The translations under genes and the position numbers were made by a program. The notes under the pieces were generated by a model. It did not search any database. It was not told the origin of the DNA and saw only the letters and a program-made list of their open reading frames with translations. From the NCBI RefSeq assembly GCF_003850245.1, contig NZ_CP031015.1:2294001-2358000 (forward strand): a stretch of DNA of 64,000 nt, given 5' to 3'. Of this stretch, positions 27,949 to 37,901 are shown piece after piece (position 1 is the stretch's first letter; each line of letters opens with the position of its first letter). The DNA is from Microbacterium sp. ABRD28 (lineage in GTDB: Bacteria; Actinomycetota; Actinomycetes; Actinomycetales; Microbacteriaceae).

Positions 27949-29757
27949 TCACATCTCCCGCTCGAAGGCCGGCGAGTGGTCGCGGGCGTACTGGATGTAG
28001 CTGTTGCTGACGCCCTGCGGCACCATCGGCCACACCATCGCGTCCGCGCTCACGACGAAGTCGATGACGACCGGACGGTCGTTGGTCTCCAGCGCCGTCT
28101 GGATGGCGGCGTCGACGTCCTCAGCCCGCTCCACGCGGATCGCGAGGCACCCGTAGGCCTCGGCGAGCTTGACGAAATCGGGGATGCGGATGGTGTCGTG
28201 CCCGGTGTTCAGGTCGGTGTGCGAGTAGCGGCCGTCGTAGAACAGCGTCTGCCACTGGCGGACCATGCCGAGAGAGGAGTTGTTGATGATCGCGACCTTG
28301 ATCGGGATCTTGTTGATGGCGCAGGTGGCGAGCTCCTGATTGGTCATCTGGAAGCATCCGTCACCGTCGATCGCCCAGACCACGCGGTCGGGCTCGGCGA
28401 CCTTCGCGCCCATCGCCGCCGGCACCGAGTAGCCCATCGTGCCCGCCCCGCCGGAGTTCAGCCAGGCGTTCGGACGCTCGTACTTGATGAACTGCGCGGC
28501 CCACATCTGGTGCTGACCCACGCCCGCGGCGTAGATGCCCTCCGGTCCGGTCAGTTCCCCGATGCGCTGGATGACGTACTGCGGGGCCAGGAGCCCGTCG
28601 GTCGTCGGGGCGTACCCCAGCGGGAACTCGTCGCGCAGTCCGTCGAGGAACGACCACCACTGGGCGATGTCGGGGGCCGCATCGGCGCTCGCCGCGCGGA
28701 AGGCCGCCTCGAGATCGGGCAGCACCTCCTTCAGGTCGCCCACGATCGGCACGTCGGCGGCCCGGATCTTGCCGATCTCGGCGGGGTCGATGTCGACGTG
28801 CACCACCTGGGCATCGGGCGCGAAGAGCGCGGCCTTGCCCGTGACGCGGTCATCGAAGCGCGAGCCGAGAGCGATGAGGAGGTCGGAGTCCTGCAGGGCC
28901 AGAACCGCCGGGACCGTCCCGTGCATGCCGGGCATACCGAGGTGCTGGGGGTGGGAGTCGGGGAAGGCGCCGCGGGCCATGAGCGTCGTCACGACCGGCG
29001 CGCCGGTGGCCTCGGCCAGCGACCGCAACTCGTCTGCGGCGCGGGCGCGGATCACGCCACCACCGACGTAGAGCACGGGCTTCTTGGCCTGCGCGATCAG
29101 CTGCGCCGCGGCCTGGATCTGCTTTCCGTGCGCCCTGGTGACCGGTCGGTAGCCCGGGAGGTCGATCTTCGGCGGCCACTGGAAAGGAGCTTCGGCCTGC
29201 TGGGCGTCCTTGGTGATGTCGACCAGCACCGGGCCCGGTCGACCCGTCGCGGCGATCTCGAACGCCGCCGCGATGGCACCCGGGATGTCCTCGGCGCGCT
29301 TGACCAGGAAGGAATGTTTGGTGATCGGCATCGTGATGCCGACGATGTCGGCCTCCTGGAACGCGTCGGTCCCCATCAGATTGGAGAAGACCTGCCCGGT
29401 GATGGCGACCACGGGCACCGAGTCCATGTAGGCGTCGGCGATGGCGGTGACGAGGTTCGTCGCGCCGGGACCCGACGTCGCGATGGCGACGCCGACCCGT
29501 CCGGACGCCGAGGCGTAGCCTTCGGCCGCATGGCCGGCCCCCTGTTCGTGACGCACGAGGATGTGACGGATCTCGGAGGTGTCCATCAGCGGGTCGTAGA
29601 CGGGGAGGATCGCGCCCCCGGGCAGACCGAAGACGTCGGTGACGCCGAGCAGTTCGAGGGAGCGGACGACCGCCTGCGCGCCCGTGAGCACGGGCGCGGA
29701 CGGGGCCGCGGTGCGAGCGGGAGGCCGGGGAATGGCCGTGGCGGATTCGGCGGGCAT
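27949..29757 (-). CDS. ilvB: Acetolactate synthase large (catalytic) subunit
   Basis: TPP-dependent condensation of pyruvate (or 2-oxobutyrate) in branched-chain amino acid synthesis. The 602 aa protein shows the TPP-activating Glu region ([16 protein letters not shown]) and the TPP/Mg motif [19 protein letters not shown]. The FAD-associated middle domain is also present. I chose ATG 29757 (GAGG upstream) over a frame running back to 29868 inside ilvD. The Shine-Dalgarno lies in a small hairpin (29759-29772, GTGAG/CTCAC) abutting the ATG, which may damp translation. It follows ilvD by 46 bp. Confidence 0.97.
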   Translation of the reverse strand: MPAESATAIPRPPARTAAPSAPVLTGAQAVVRSLELLGVTDVFGLPGGAILPVYDPLMDTSEIRHILVRHEQGAGHAAEGYASASGRVGVAIATSGPGATNLVTAIADAYMDSVPVVAITGQVFSNLMGTDAFQEADIVGITMPITKHSFLVKRAEDIPGAIAAAFEIAATGRPGPVLVDITKDAQQAEAPFQWPPKIDLPGYRPVTRAHGKQIQAAAQLIAQAKKPVLYVGGGVIRARAADELRSLAEATGAPVVTTLMARGAFPDSHPQHLGMPGMHGTVPAVLALQDSDLLIALGSRFDDRVTGKAALFAPDAQVVHVDIDPAEIGKIRAADVPIVGDLKEVLPDLEAAFRAASADAAPDIAQWWSFLDGLRDEFPLGYAPTTDGLLAPQYVIQRIGELTGPEGIYAAGVGQHQMWAAQFIKYERPNAWLNSGGAGTMGYSVPAAMGAKVAEPDRVVWAIDGDGCFQMTNQELATCAINKIPIKVAIINNSSLGMVRQWQTLFYDGRYSHTDLNTGHDTIRIPDFVKLAEAYGCLAIRVERAEDVDAAIQTALETNDRPVVIDFVVSADAMVWPMVPQGVSNSYIQYARDHSPAFEREM

Positions 29758-29803
29758 GGTGAGGGTCCTCACAGATGGGTGGAACGGATGCGGGAAAGCG
29801 GGC

Positions 29804-31522
29804 CTAACCGGTGACCGCGCCCTCCGCTGCGGAGCGCACGAGTCGCGAGTACTTGGCCAGAACGCCACGGGTATAGCGCGGGGGAAGGGGCTCCCAGCCC
29901 TCGCGGCGGGAGCTCAGCTCTGCGTCATCGACGAGTAGGTCGAGAGTGCGAGCCGCGATATCGACCCGTATCAGATCACCATCGCGCACGAAGGCGATGG
30001 GACCTGCGTCCACCGCTTCGGGTGCTATGTGGCCGATGCACAGGCCGGTTGTGCCGCCGGAGAATCGACCGTCCGTCAAGAGTAGTACATCTTTTCCGAG
30101 GCCTGCGCCCTTGATGGCCGCGGTGATGGCGAGCATCTCCCGCATTCCGGGGCCACCCTTCGGCCCCTCGTAGCGGATGACGACAACGTCGCCGGCGGAG
30201 ATCTGCCCCGCCTCCAGGGCGTCCATCGCGGCGCGCTCGCGTTCGAAGACCCGCGCAGGCCCCTCGAACACGGCGGCGTCGAAACCGGCGGTCTTGACCA
30301 CGGCACCCTGCGGGGCGAACGAACCATGGAGGATCGTGATGCCGCCGGTGGCGTGGATCGGGTCATCGAAGCGGTGGATGACATCGCCGTCGACGGGGTC
30401 GGGATCGAGGTCGCGGAGGTTCTCGGCGAGGGTCTTCCCGGTGACGGTCAGGGCGTCGCCGTGAAGGAGGCCCTCATCGAGCATCGCCTTCATGACGACC
30501 GGGATGCCGCCATGGCGGTCGACGTCGTTCATCACGTACTTCCCGAAAGGCTTCATGTCCGCCACGTGAGGGACCTTGTCGCCGATGCGATTGAAGTCGT
30601 GCAGGTTCAACTCGATCTCGGCCTCGTTGGCGATGGCGAGGAGGTGCAGCACGACGTTCGTGGATCCGCCGAGCGCCATGGCCAGGGCGATGGCGTTCTC
30701 GAAGGCCTCCTTGGTGAGGATGTCGCGCGTGGTGATTCCCTGCTTCAGGAGGTTCACCACGGCCTCGCCCGAGCGACGGGCGAAGTAGTCGCGGCGACGA
30801 TCCGCCGAGGGCGGCGCGGCCGACCCCGGCAGGCTGAGCCCCAGCGCCTCGGCCACCGAGGCCATGGTGTTGGCGGTGTACATCCCGCCACACGCTCCCT
30901 CGCCCGGGGCGAAGGCGCACTCGATGCGCTTGAGGTCGGCCTCCGACATCCGCCCCGCCAGGCACGCGCCCACGCCCTCGAAGGAGTCGATGATGGTGAT
31001 CTCCTTCTCGGTGCCGTCCGAGAGTTTGACCCATCCGGGTGCGATCGAACCGGCGTAGAGGAAGACGCTGGACAGGTCGAGGCGGGCGGAGGCCATCAGC
31101 ATGCCGGGGATGGACTTGTCGCACCCGGCGAGCAGCACCGAGCCGTCGAGCCGCTCGGCCATCATGACGGTCTCCACCGAGTCGGCGATCACCTCACGCG
31201 AGACCAGCGAGAAGTGCATGCCCTCGTGACCCATCGAGATTCCATCGGAGACGGAGATGGTCCCGAACTGCAAGGGGTATCCACCGCCGGCGTGAACGCC
31301 TTCCTTCGCCCCCTGCGCGAGGCGGTCGAGGCTGAGGTTGCAGGGAGTGATCTCGTTCCAGCTCGAGGCGATGCCGATCTGGGGCTTGTCCCAGTCCTCA
31401 TCGCCCATCCCGACACCGCGGAGCATGCCGCGCGACGTGGTGGCCTCGATCCCATCGGTGACGACGCGACTGCGGGGCTTGATGTCGATGGCGGACGGGT
31501 CGGGGATGTCGGAGCGCACCAT
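29804..31522 (-). CDS. ilvD: Dihydroxy-acid dehydratase
   Basis: Iron-sulfur dehydratase making 2-oxoisovalerate and 2-oxo-3-methylvalerate. The 572 aa protein has cluster cysteines in [20 protein letters not shown] and [30 protein letters not shown] is also diagnostic. The start ATG 31522 lies 9 bp after the otsB stop, without a Shine-Dalgarno. TAGACT, which contains the otsB stop codon, lies 6 nt before the ATG, so a leaderless promoter of its own is likely. First gene of ilvD-ilvB-ilvN-ilvC. Confidence 0.97.
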   Translation of the reverse strand: MVRSDIPDPSAIDIKPRSRVVTDGIEATTSRGMLRGVGMGDEDWDKPQIGIASSWNEITPCNLSLDRLAQGAKEGVHAGGGYPLQFGTISVSDGISMGHEGMHFSLVSREVIADSVETVMMAERLDGSVLLAGCDKSIPGMLMASARLDLSSVFLYAGSIAPGWVKLSDGTEKEITIIDSFEGVGACLAGRMSEADLKRIECAFAPGEGACGGMYTANTMASVAEALGLSLPGSAAPPSADRRRDYFARRSGEAVVNLLKQGITTRDILTKEAFENAIALAMALGGSTNVVLHLLAIANEAEIELNLHDFNRIGDKVPHVADMKPFGKYVMNDVDRHGGIPVVMKAMLDEGLLHGDALTVTGKTLAENLRDLDPDPVDGDVIHRFDDPIHATGGITILHGSFAPQGAVVKTAGFDAAVFEGPARVFERERAAMDALEAGQISAGDVVVIRYEGPKGGPGMREMLAITAAIKGAGLGKDVLLLTDGRFSGGTTGLCIGHIAPEAVDAGPIAFVRDGDLIRVDIAARTLDLLVDDAELSSRREGWEPLPPRYTRGVLAKYSRLVRSAAEGAVTG

Positions 31523-31528
31523 GATCGC

Positions 31529-31534
31529 AGTCTA
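31529..31534 (-). promoter_or_regulatory. -10 element of leaderless ilvD transcript, inside the otsB stop
   Basis: TAGACT begins with the TAG stop codon of otsB and ends 6 nt before the ilvD ATG. Confidence 0.5.
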
Positions 31535-32332
31535 TTCCCGTCGTGAGACCCGCCGTTCCGCGAGACCGCGCAGGGCCTGGGCCAGTGCGGCGATGTCGGG
31601 CACGCTGATCGTCGCAGCCGTCTCGCCGGTACCGACGTGGACGCCCAGATCGTCGTCTCCGAGGCTCCGCAGCGCGTCTTCGTCGGTGACGTCGTCACCC
31701 GCGAAGAGCACGGCGGTCGCTCCGATCCGCTCGCGGAGAGCGGCGACGGCGGTGTCCTTCCCCTCATGCCGGAAGGCGTACTCGACGATGTTGTGCCCGG
31801 TGCGGCGACGCCAGTGCGGAGCCTCGTGCACGACCATGTCGTCGATGGCCTCGCGCGCGCGGTCGGCGTCGTCGGGGGCCGCGAGTCTGCTGTGGACGGC
31901 GAAGCCGAACGTCTTGGGCTCGACCCACACGCCGTCGAAGACGGCGGTGATCGCCTCGGCCTCGGCACGGAGCCGGTCGCGGAGCGCCTTGTCGTCGGCG
32001 TCGTCGGGGGTCGGCGCGGCGCCGCCGTCCGGGCTCCAGAACTCGGCGCCGTGGGACCCCGCGAGCAGGATCGGCGAGTCGTCCTCGTGCTCGCCGATTA
32101 CCCGAAGATCGTGCAGGCTCCGGCCGGATACGAAGGCGACGACCGTCTCAGGGGCGGCGACGAGCGCGTCAACGGCCGCGCGCGCGTCATCCGTCATCCG
32201 CGCGTCCATCGGCTCGTCCAGCAGGGGCGCCAGCGTGCCGTCGAAGTCGAGTGCGACGAGGAGCCGCGGCGTGGCTGCGAGGCGGTCGAGCTCGTCGCCG
32301 ATCCGGGAGTGGTGGGCGTGCGGTGCCGTCAT
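31532..32332 (-). CDS. otsB: Trehalose-phosphatase
   Basis: Removes phosphate from trehalose 6-phosphate to give trehalose. The 266 aa HAD-superfamily enzyme has nucleophile motif DFDGTLAPL, motif II SGRSLHDL, and the C-terminal metal motif FAGDDVTDEDA. ATG 32332 overlaps the otsA stop as ATGA, so the pair is coupled. Trehalose serves in actinobacteria as compatible solute and mycolate or storage sugar; no mycolate genes are seen here. Confidence 0.95.
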   Translation of the reverse strand: MTAPHAHHSRIGDELDRLAATPRLLVALDFDGTLAPLLDEPMDARMTDDARAAVDALVAAPETVVAFVSGRSLHDLRVIGEHEDDSPILLAGSHGAEFWSPDGGAAPTPDDADDKALRDRLRAEAEAITAVFDGVWVEPKTFGFAVHSRLAAPDDADRAREAIDDMVVHEAPHWRRRTGHNIVEYAFRHEGKDTAVAALRERIGATAVLFAGDDVTDEDALRSLGDDDLGVHVGTGETAATISVPDIAALAQALRGLAERRVSRRE

Positions 32333-33738
32333 CGGTCGGCCCGCCGGTGCGCGACGTCCGCGAGGGCGTCGAGGAACTCGCGAGACCAATCCTCGACGTC
32401 GTGCTCCAGCACGCGCTTGCGCAGTGCCCGCATCCGCCGGCCCTGGTCGGCGCCGGGCATCTCGATCGCGCGGACGATGGCGTCCTTGAGACCGTCGATG
32501 TCGTGAGGATTGATCCGGATGGCGCTGCCGAGCTCGTCGGCCGCGCCGGCGAACTCGCTGAGCACGAGCACGCCGCGGTTGTCGACGCGACTGGCGACGT
32601 ACTCCTTGGCCACGAGGTTCATCCCGTCACGAAGGGCGGTCACGAGCATCACGTCGGATGCGAGATAGAGCGCGACCATCTCTTCCCGGGGATAGGACTG
32701 GTGCAGGTACCGGATCGCGGTGTGGTCCATGGTGTCGTGATCCCCGTTGATCCGCCCCACGGTGAGCTCGATCTCGTCGCGCAGCTGAACGTAGGCTTCC
32801 ACCCTCTCGCGGCTGGGGCTGGCGACCTGGACGAGGGTCACGTCCTCGACGCTCACCCGTCCGTCCTGGAGCAGTTCGCCGAACGCCTTCAGCCGGTGAC
32901 GGATGCCCTTGGTGTAGTCGAGCCGGTCGACGCCGAGGAGGATCTTCTTGGGGTTTCCCAGGCTCTCGCGGATCTCGGCCGCTCTCGCCTGGATGTCAGG
33001 GCGACGGGCCATCTCGATGTAGGAGTCCGCGTCGATCGAGATGGGGAACGCGCGGGCCAGCGCGATGCGCTCTCCCCCATCAGGCAGCGGGACGGTGATG
33101 CCGCTCGCCTTGGTGTCCAAACGCAGCTGGCGGCGCACCGCGCGGGCGAAGTTGCCGGCGTCCTGCACCCGCTGGAACCCGATGACATCGGCGCCGAGCA
33201 GTCCCTCGAGCACCTGGCGACGCCACGGAAGCTGCGCGAACAGACCGTAGGCGGGGAAGGGGATGTGGTGGAAGTAGCCGATCGTGAGGTCGGGGCGCTT
33301 CTCACGGAGAAGCTGCGGAACGAGCTGGAGCTGGTAGTCCTGCACCCACACGGTCGCGTTCTGGGCAGCCACCTCCGCCGCGGCGTCGGCGAACCGCTCG
33401 TTGACCGAGACGTACGCGTCCCACCAGACCCGCCGATAGCGCGGAGCACTGATGACGTCGTGGTAGAGCGGCCAGATCGTGTCGTTCGAGAACCCCTCGT
33501 AGTAGTTCTCGACCTCGTCGGCGTCCAGGCGGACCGGGTGGAGGTGCGTGCCGTCGAAGTCGAACGGCTCGACGTCGAGTCCGGGTTTGCCGGCCCATCC
33601 GACCCAGGCGCCGTGCGTGCGGCGCATGACCGGCTCGAGCGCGGTGACGAGGCCGCCCGGCGACCGGCGCCACCCCCCGTCGGGGTCTCGATCGACCGGA
33701 AGTCTGTTCGCGACGACGACGAGCGGGGCTTCAGACAC
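32329..33738 (-). CDS. otsA: Alpha,alpha-trehalose-phosphate synthase (UDP/ADP-glucose), GT20
   Basis: Transfers glucose from a nucleotide sugar to glucose 6-phosphate. The 469 aa GT20 protein begins [17 protein letters not shown]. It has the donor-binding segments [14 protein letters not shown] and [14 protein letters not shown]. Phosphate/nucleotide contacts are in [11 protein letters not shown], and the late motif [12 protein letters not shown] is present. GTG start with GAGGAG 6 nt upstream. Heads an otsA-otsB operon that runs toward ilvD. Confidence 0.96.
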   Translation of the reverse strand: MSEAPLVVVANRLPVDRDPDGGWRRSPGGLVTALEPVMRRTHGAWVGWAGKPGLDVEPFDFDGTHLHPVRLDADEVENYYEGFSNDTIWPLYHDVISAPRYRRVWWDAYVSVNERFADAAAEVAAQNATVWVQDYQLQLVPQLLREKRPDLTIGYFHHIPFPAYGLFAQLPWRRQVLEGLLGADVIGFQRVQDAGNFARAVRRQLRLDTKASGITVPLPDGGERIALARAFPISIDADSYIEMARRPDIQARAAEIRESLGNPKKILLGVDRLDYTKGIRHRLKAFGELLQDGRVSVEDVTLVQVASPSRERVEAYVQLRDEIELTVGRINGDHDTMDHTAIRYLHQSYPREEMVALYLASDVMLVTALRDGMNLVAKEYVASRVDNRGVLVLSEFAGAADELGSAIRINPHDIDGLKDAIVRAIEMPGADQGRRMRALRKRVLEHDVEDWSREFLDALADVAHRRADR

Positions 33739-33851
33739 ACGGACTCCTCACGAGGCGGACGGCTTGTCCCCAGGCTATCGGTCGGCGTCTTCGGGCGCCG
33801 TGGGAGCGGTGGGGGTTGTGTCAAGGCCGGGACTGTGGCTAGCGGTCGCGA

Positions 33852-33857
33852 TAGCGT
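33852..33857 (+). promoter_or_regulatory. -10 element of a leaderless small membrane-protein gene
   Basis: TAGCGT lies 6 nt before the ATG at 33864, which has no ribosome-binding site. Confidence 0.45.
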
Positions 33858-33863
33858 GGCGCC

Positions 33864-34124
33864 ATGCGCTCCTACCTCTTCGGTTCCGGCATCATCAGCG
33901 CCATCACCGGCGGCCTGGCACTCCTCCGCGGGCTCCGCAACGGTGAATCCTTCACGTGGCGCATGGCCCTCGCATGGCTCAGCTGGGGTATCAGTCTCGC
34001 GCTGGCGATCGGAACGATCGTCGACACGCGGCGCGCGGCGCGCGGGAAGAACATCGATCTGGACTCCCCGGTGAGCGGGCGCGAGGACAAGCTCATGAAG
34101 AAGCGCGCGCGTCGCGGACGCTGA
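33864..34124 (+). CDS. Small membrane protein of unknown function (86 aa)
   Basis: Not recognised. The 86 residues hold two hydrophobic segments (about 3-20 and 31-52) and a strongly basic C-terminus (KKRARRGR). The GC-rich codon pattern agrees with real coding. Leaderless start is suggested by TAGCGT 6 nt upstream. It stands alone between divergent otsA and the convergent thiolase gene. Confidence 0.7.
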   Translation: MRSYLFGSGIISAITGGLALLRGLRNGESFTWRMALAWLSWGISLALAIGTIVDTRRAARGKNIDLDSPVSGREDKLMKKRARRGR

Positions 34125-34146
34125 TCACCGGAAAGTCGCCGGGATC

Positions 34147-35331
34147 TCAGCGCGTGAGGATCAGGGCATCCCCCTGGCCACCGCCACCGCACAGCCCGAC
34201 AGCGGCGGTGCCGCTCCCCCGGCGGACCAGCTCGTGCACCGCGTGGACGACGAGCCGGTTGCCCGAGGCGCCGATCGGGTGACCGATGGCGATGCCGCCG
34301 CCATGGGGGTTGATCACCTCATCGTCCAAGCCAAGCTCCTGCTGCGACCGCACCACGACGGCAGCGAACGCCTCGTTGATCTCGACCAGGTCGAGCTCGG
34401 CGGGCTCGATCCCCTGCCGGCGGCACGCCTGCGCGATCGCACGCGACGGCTGCGAGTGCAGCGAGTTGTCGGGGCCGGCGACCTGTCCTGCCGCGCCGAC
34501 CACCGCCAGCACGGGCCATCCGTTCTCGTCGGCGTGCGATCGCGAGGTGAGGACGACCGCGGAGGCGCCGTCGGAGATCTGCGAGGAATTGCCCGCGGTG
34601 ATCGTGCCGTCCTTCGCGAAAGCGGGACGCAGGCCGGCGAGGGTCTCGACGGTGGTGTCGGACCTGATCCCTTCGTCCGCCGCCACCACGATGGGCGCGC
34701 CCCGGCGCTGCGGCACCTCGACGGGCACGATCTCCGCGTCGAAGATCCCCTCACGCTGGGCCGCCGACGCGCGCTGATGAGACCGGGCCGCGACGGCGTC
34801 CTGTGCCTCGCGGGTGATCCCCAGCGCACCGTTGTGTCGCTCGGTGGAGGCGCCCATGCTCTCCGCGTCATACGCATCGGTCAGCCCGTCGTACGCCATG
34901 TGGTCGAGCACCTCGATCGACCCGTAGCTGTAGCCGTCGCGGGAGTTCATCAGCAGATGCGGGGCGCGTGTCATCGACTCCATTCCCGCGGCGACCACGA
35001 CGCGCGCGTCACCCAGGCGGATCATGCGCGCGGCATCGATCACGGCCGTGAGGCCCGACAGGCACACCTTGTTGACGCTGCTCGCGTGAACCTGCCAGGC
35101 GATCCCCGCCCCGATGGCCGCCTGTCGCGCGGGATTCTGGCCCGCTCCTGCGGCGAGCACCTGGCCCACCAGCACCGCGTCGACGGCATCGGCGGCGATC
35201 CCTCCCCGCGCGAGCGCACCGGCGATCGCCGCGCTGCCGAGCTGCACCGCGGTGAGCGGTGCGAGTTGGCCCTTCAGCCGGCCCTGCGCGGTGCGGGCTG
35301 CGGCGACGATGACGACGTCTTCGTGGTTCAT
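34147..35331 (-). CDS. Thiolase family acetyl-CoA C-acyltransferase
   Basis: Cleaves 3-oxoacyl-CoA (here most likely acetoacetyl-CoA) with CoA to acetyl-CoA, or condenses in reverse. The 394 aa thiolase has the nucleophilic Cys in [11 protein letters not shown] (about residue 90), the active-site His in [14 protein letters not shown], and the second Cys in [12 protein letters not shown]. Its ATG overlaps the CoA-transferase B stop as ATGA. Last gene of the three-gene set scoA-scoB-thiolase. A role as beta-ketoadipyl-CoA thiolase (PcaF) is an alternative, made less likely by the 3-hydroxybutyrate dehydrogenase nearby. Confidence 0.93.
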   Translation of the reverse strand: MNHEDVVIVAAARTAQGRLKGQLAPLTAVQLGSAAIAGALARGGIAADAVDAVLVGQVLAAGAGQNPARQAAIGAGIAWQVHASSVNKVCLSGLTAVIDAARMIRLGDARVVVAAGMESMTRAPHLLMNSRDGYSYGSIEVLDHMAYDGLTDAYDAESMGASTERHNGALGITREAQDAVAARSHQRASAAQREGIFDAEIVPVEVPQRRGAPIVVAADEGIRSDTTVETLAGLRPAFAKDGTITAGNSSQISDGASAVVLTSRSHADENGWPVLAVVGAAGQVAGPDNSLHSQPSRAIAQACRRQGIEPAELDLVEINEAFAAVVVRSQQELGLDDEVINPHGGGIAIGHPIGASGNRLVVHAVHELVRRGSGTAAVGLCGGGGQGDALILTR

Positions 35332-35981
35332 GCGTGCTCCTCGAGGTTCTTCGTAACGATGAGCGGCGGCTCGGTCTTGGACCGCACCTCGTCCACGCTG
35401 ACACCCGGGGCGAGCTCGGCGAGCACAAGCCCCTGGGACGTGACGTCGATCACCGCGAGATCGGTGATGATGCGATCCACAACTCCGCGCCCGGTCAACG
35501 GCAGCGTGCATTCGAGCACGATCTTGGGTGATCCGTCCTTGGCCACGTGCTCCATGAGGACGATCACCTTGGCTGCGCCATGGACGAGGTCCATGGCGCC
35601 TCCCGGGCCCTTCACCATCTTGCCGGGGATCATCCAGTTCGCCAGATCCCCGTGCCGAGAGACCTGCATCGCCCCCAGGATCGCGGCGTCGATCTTGCCG
35701 CCGCGGATCATCCCGAAACTGGTCGCGGAATCGAAGAACGCCGATCCGGGAAGAACGGTGACCGTCTCTTTGCCGGCGTTGATCAGGTCGGGATCGACGT
35801 CCGCATCGGCCGGATAGGGTCCCACGCCCAGAATCCCGTTCTCGGACTGCAGGACGACCTTCACCCCCGCCGGCAGGTGGTTGGGAACAAGGGTCGGCAG
35901 ACCTATTCCGAGATTGACGTACGCGCCGTCGCGCAGCTCCCGAGCCGCGCGCGTCGCCATCTGGACCCTCGTCAGTGCCAT
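35328..35981 (-). CDS. 3-oxoacid CoA-transferase subunit B
   Basis: Beta subunit of a class I CoA-transferase that moves CoA from succinyl-CoA to acetoacetate. The 217 aa protein carries the catalytic glutamate in [14 protein letters not shown]. The family block [23 protein letters not shown] is present (not quoted in full elsewhere). One nucleotide separates it from subunit A, and it is ATGA-coupled to the thiolase. 3-oxoadipate CoA-transferase (PcaJ) is the alternative reading. Confidence 0.92.
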   Translation of the reverse strand: MALTRVQMATRAARELRDGAYVNLGIGLPTLVPNHLPAGVKVVLQSENGILGVGPYPADADVDPDLINAGKETVTVLPGSAFFDSATSFGMIRGGKIDAAILGAMQVSRHGDLANWMIPGKMVKGPGGAMDLVHGAAKVIVLMEHVAKDGSPKIVLECTLPLTGRGVVDRIITDLAVIDVTSQGLVLAELAPGVSVDEVRSKTEPPLIVTKNLEEHA

Positions 35982-35982
35982 G

Positions 35983-36768
35983 TCAGCGCCCCTCCTTCGC
36001 ATCCGATGCCGCGACCGTGCGCTTCTCGATGCGTTTCTCGACCCCGGTGCCGACCTCGATGATGCGATGAACGAAGATCCCTGGGAGATGGATCTGATCG
36101 GGGTCGAGCTCCCCCGGCTCGACGAGCTCTTCGACCTGCGCGATGCAGACCCTGCCGGCCATCGCGGCGAGAGGATTGAAGTTGCGCGCGGACTTGTTGA
36201 ACACCAGGTTGCCCGCGCGGTCTCCCCGACGCGCGTGCACCAGGGCGAAGTCGGTGACGATGGCCTCTTCCAGCACGAACTCGCGAGGAGAGCCGTGCAC
36301 GTCGAAGACCCGGACATCCTTCGGCGCCGAGGCCACGGCGATCGATCCGTCCGGGTGATAGCGGCGGGGCAGACCGCCCTCGGCCACCTGCGTCCCCACC
36401 CCGGTCTGGGTGAAGAAGGCCGCGATTCCCGAGCCGCCCGCTCGCAGCTTCTCTGCGAGCGTTCCCTGCGGGGTGAGCTCGAGCTCGAGCTCGCCGGAGA
36501 GGAATTGACGCTCGAACTCCTTGTTCTCCCCCACGTACGACGAGGTCATCTTGCGGATGCGGCGGGCCTGGAGGAGCACCCCGAGCCCCCAGTCGTCGAC
36601 ACCGCAGTTGTTGCTCACGACGCTGAGATCCGTCGTTCCCTGCGCGAGGATCGCTTCGATCAGGGCGATGGGGTTGCCCGAGAGGCCGAATCCGCCCACG
36701 GCGAGGCTCGCGCCATCGGGGATGTCGGCCACCGCAGCAGCTGCGGAAGCGAAGGTCTTGTCGATCAC
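35983..36768 (-). CDS. 3-oxoacid CoA-transferase subunit A
   Basis: Alpha subunit of the CoA-transferase, 261 aa. It begins [20 protein letters not shown] and has the CoA-binding glycine-rich segment [29 protein letters not shown] and [16 protein letters not shown] are also typical. I chose GTG 36768, which has GGGGAG 5 nt upstream; GTG 36774 has no usable ribosome site. First gene of a three-gene operon, divergent from an IclR regulator across a palindromic region. Confidence 0.92.
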   Translation of the reverse strand: MIDKTFASAAAAVADIPDGASLAVGGFGLSGNPIALIEAILAQGTTDLSVVSNNCGVDDWGLGVLLQARRIRKMTSSYVGENKEFERQFLSGELELELTPQGTLAEKLRAGGSGIAAFFTQTGVGTQVAEGGLPRRYHPDGSIAVASAPKDVRVFDVHGSPREFVLEEAIVTDFALVHARRGDRAGNLVFNKSARNFNPLAAMAGRVCIAQVEELVEPGELDPDQIHLPGIFVHRIIEVGTGVEKRIEKRTVAASDAKEGR

Positions 36769-36844
36769 GCGCACTCCCCGGGGTTCGTCGGTCGGGTCCC
36801 TCCATCCTCGCCGCGAGAAGATCGCAGGACCACCCGGTGCTTGC

Positions 36845-36877
36845 GATGTGGATGATCCGGCGCGTACCGTCCACATC
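36845..36877. promoter_or_regulatory. Palindrome flanking the iclR promoter, candidate IclR operator
   Basis: An 8-bp inverted repeat (GATGTGGA at 36845-36852, TCCACATC at 36870-36877) with 17-nt spacing encloses the TACCGT -10 (36865-36870) and touches a TTGCGA -35 candidate (36841-36846). The right arm ends at the iclR ATG. This suits autoregulation and control of the divergent CoA-transferase operon. Confidence 0.6.
36865..36870 (+). promoter_or_regulatory. -10 element of leaderless iclR transcript
   Basis: TACCGT ends 7 nt before the iclR ATG. TTGCGA lies 18 nt upstream of it. Confidence 0.5.
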
Positions 36878-37669
36878 ATGGACAGCGCCGATCGTCAAAG
36901 CGTTCCCGGCACCCAGGCGATCGGGCGCGCAGCCCGCCTGCTGCGGATCGTCACCGCCGCTGGGGGCGAAGGGGCCTCGATGAGGGACCTCGCCGCGCGC
37001 GCCGGCCTGACCCGGCCGACCGCGCATCGCATCCTCCAGGCGCTGCGGCACGAGGGACTGGTGGACTTCGACGAACGCCTCGGCAGATGGCTTCCCGGTC
37101 CGGAGCTCTACCTCATGGGAACGGTTGCCGCTGCTCGTTACGACATCACCGATCTCGCACGGGACATCGTGCGTTCCCTGGCTGTCCGCACCGAGGAGAG
37201 TGCCTTCCTGTCCGTGCGACGCGGGGACGAGACGGTGTGTCTGCTCCGCGAGGAGGGGAGCTTCCCCATTCGTTCCTTCGTGCTGTCCGAGGGGGTGCGC
37301 TTCCCGTTGGGAGTCGCATCGGCGGGCCTGGCCATCCTGTCGTTCCTTCCCAACCACGATGTGGACGCCTATCTCGAGCGCCATCCGGATCTCGCCGATC
37401 ACTGGGGGGCGTCCCACGCACCGGCGCGGCTTCGCGCGCGCATCCGCGAGACGCAGGCGCGCGGGTACGCGGTCAACCCGGGACTCATCGTGGAAGGGAG
37501 CTGGGGACTCGGCGCCGCCGTCTTCGCCCGCGACGGCCATCCGCAGTGGGCGCTGAGCCTGACCGGCGTGCAGTTCCGATTCTCGGCCGACCGGCTCGCC
37601 GACCTCGGCAAGACTCTCCTCGCCCACGCCCACCAACTCACCGCGCGCATCGCCGCAACAGGGCGATGA
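36878..37669 (+). CDS. IclR family transcriptional regulator
   Basis: A 263 aa regulator. The N-terminal winged helix (IGRAARLLRIVTAAGGEG, then MRDLAARAGLTRPTAHRILQ) spans about residues 14-75. The effector domain (about 90-258) includes RRGDETVCLLREEGSFPIRS and SAGLAILSFLP. Divergent from scoA-scoB-thiolase and near bdh, so it probably controls ketone-body catabolism; the effector would be an intermediate such as acetoacetate or 3-hydroxybutyrate (inference). Leaderless start with a flanking palindrome. Confidence 0.92.
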   Translation: MDSADRQSVPGTQAIGRAARLLRIVTAAGGEGASMRDLAARAGLTRPTAHRILQALRHEGLVDFDERLGRWLPGPELYLMGTVAAARYDITDLARDIVRSLAVRTEESAFLSVRRGDETVCLLREEGSFPIRSFVLSEGVRFPLGVASAGLAILSFLPNHDVDAYLERHPDLADHWGASHAPARLRARIRETQARGYAVNPGLIVEGSWGLGAAVFARDGHPQWALSLTGVQFRFSADRLADLGKTLLAHAHQLTARIAATGR

Positions 37670-37679
37670 GCGCTGCGCC

Positions 37680-37901
37680 GGCTGCGCATCGCAGACACCC
37701 GAGGCCTCGACCAGCAGGACGGCGTCGCCTGTCACAGACGGGGTCATCGACGGCGAACTGCGAGAGGTCCTCTCCCTCATCGCGGAGCGACTCGGCACCG
37801 CACCGGCGGTGGCCGCCGCGAAGGACGTCAGCGGCCGGCTCGTCACGGACCTCGCCGCGATCCTCGATCGGATCGCGCCCGCGCTGGTCGGCGCCTGCCC
37901 G
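37680..37901 (+). pseudogene. Coding remnant without a start, downstream of iclR
   Basis: Between the iclR stop and the hydrolase stop one plus-strand frame reads as plausible protein (VIDGELREVLSLIAERLG, then DVSGRLVTDLAAILDRIAPAL) with amphipathic helices and normal GC-rich codon use. It has no ATG, GTG or TTG before 37809 and runs without a stop into the antisense 3' end of the hydrolase gene. It looks like the C-terminal stub of a lost gene. I do not recognise the family. It may also be a chance frame in GC-rich DNA. Confidence 0.35.

Noticed and set aside
34147..36768. pcaIJF (beta-ketoadipate) assignment for the CoA-transferase and thiolase genes
   Set aside because: Possible by family, but no other pca gene is nearby and the SDR is strongly 3-hydroxybutyrate-dehydrogenase-like, so ketone-body use was preferred.
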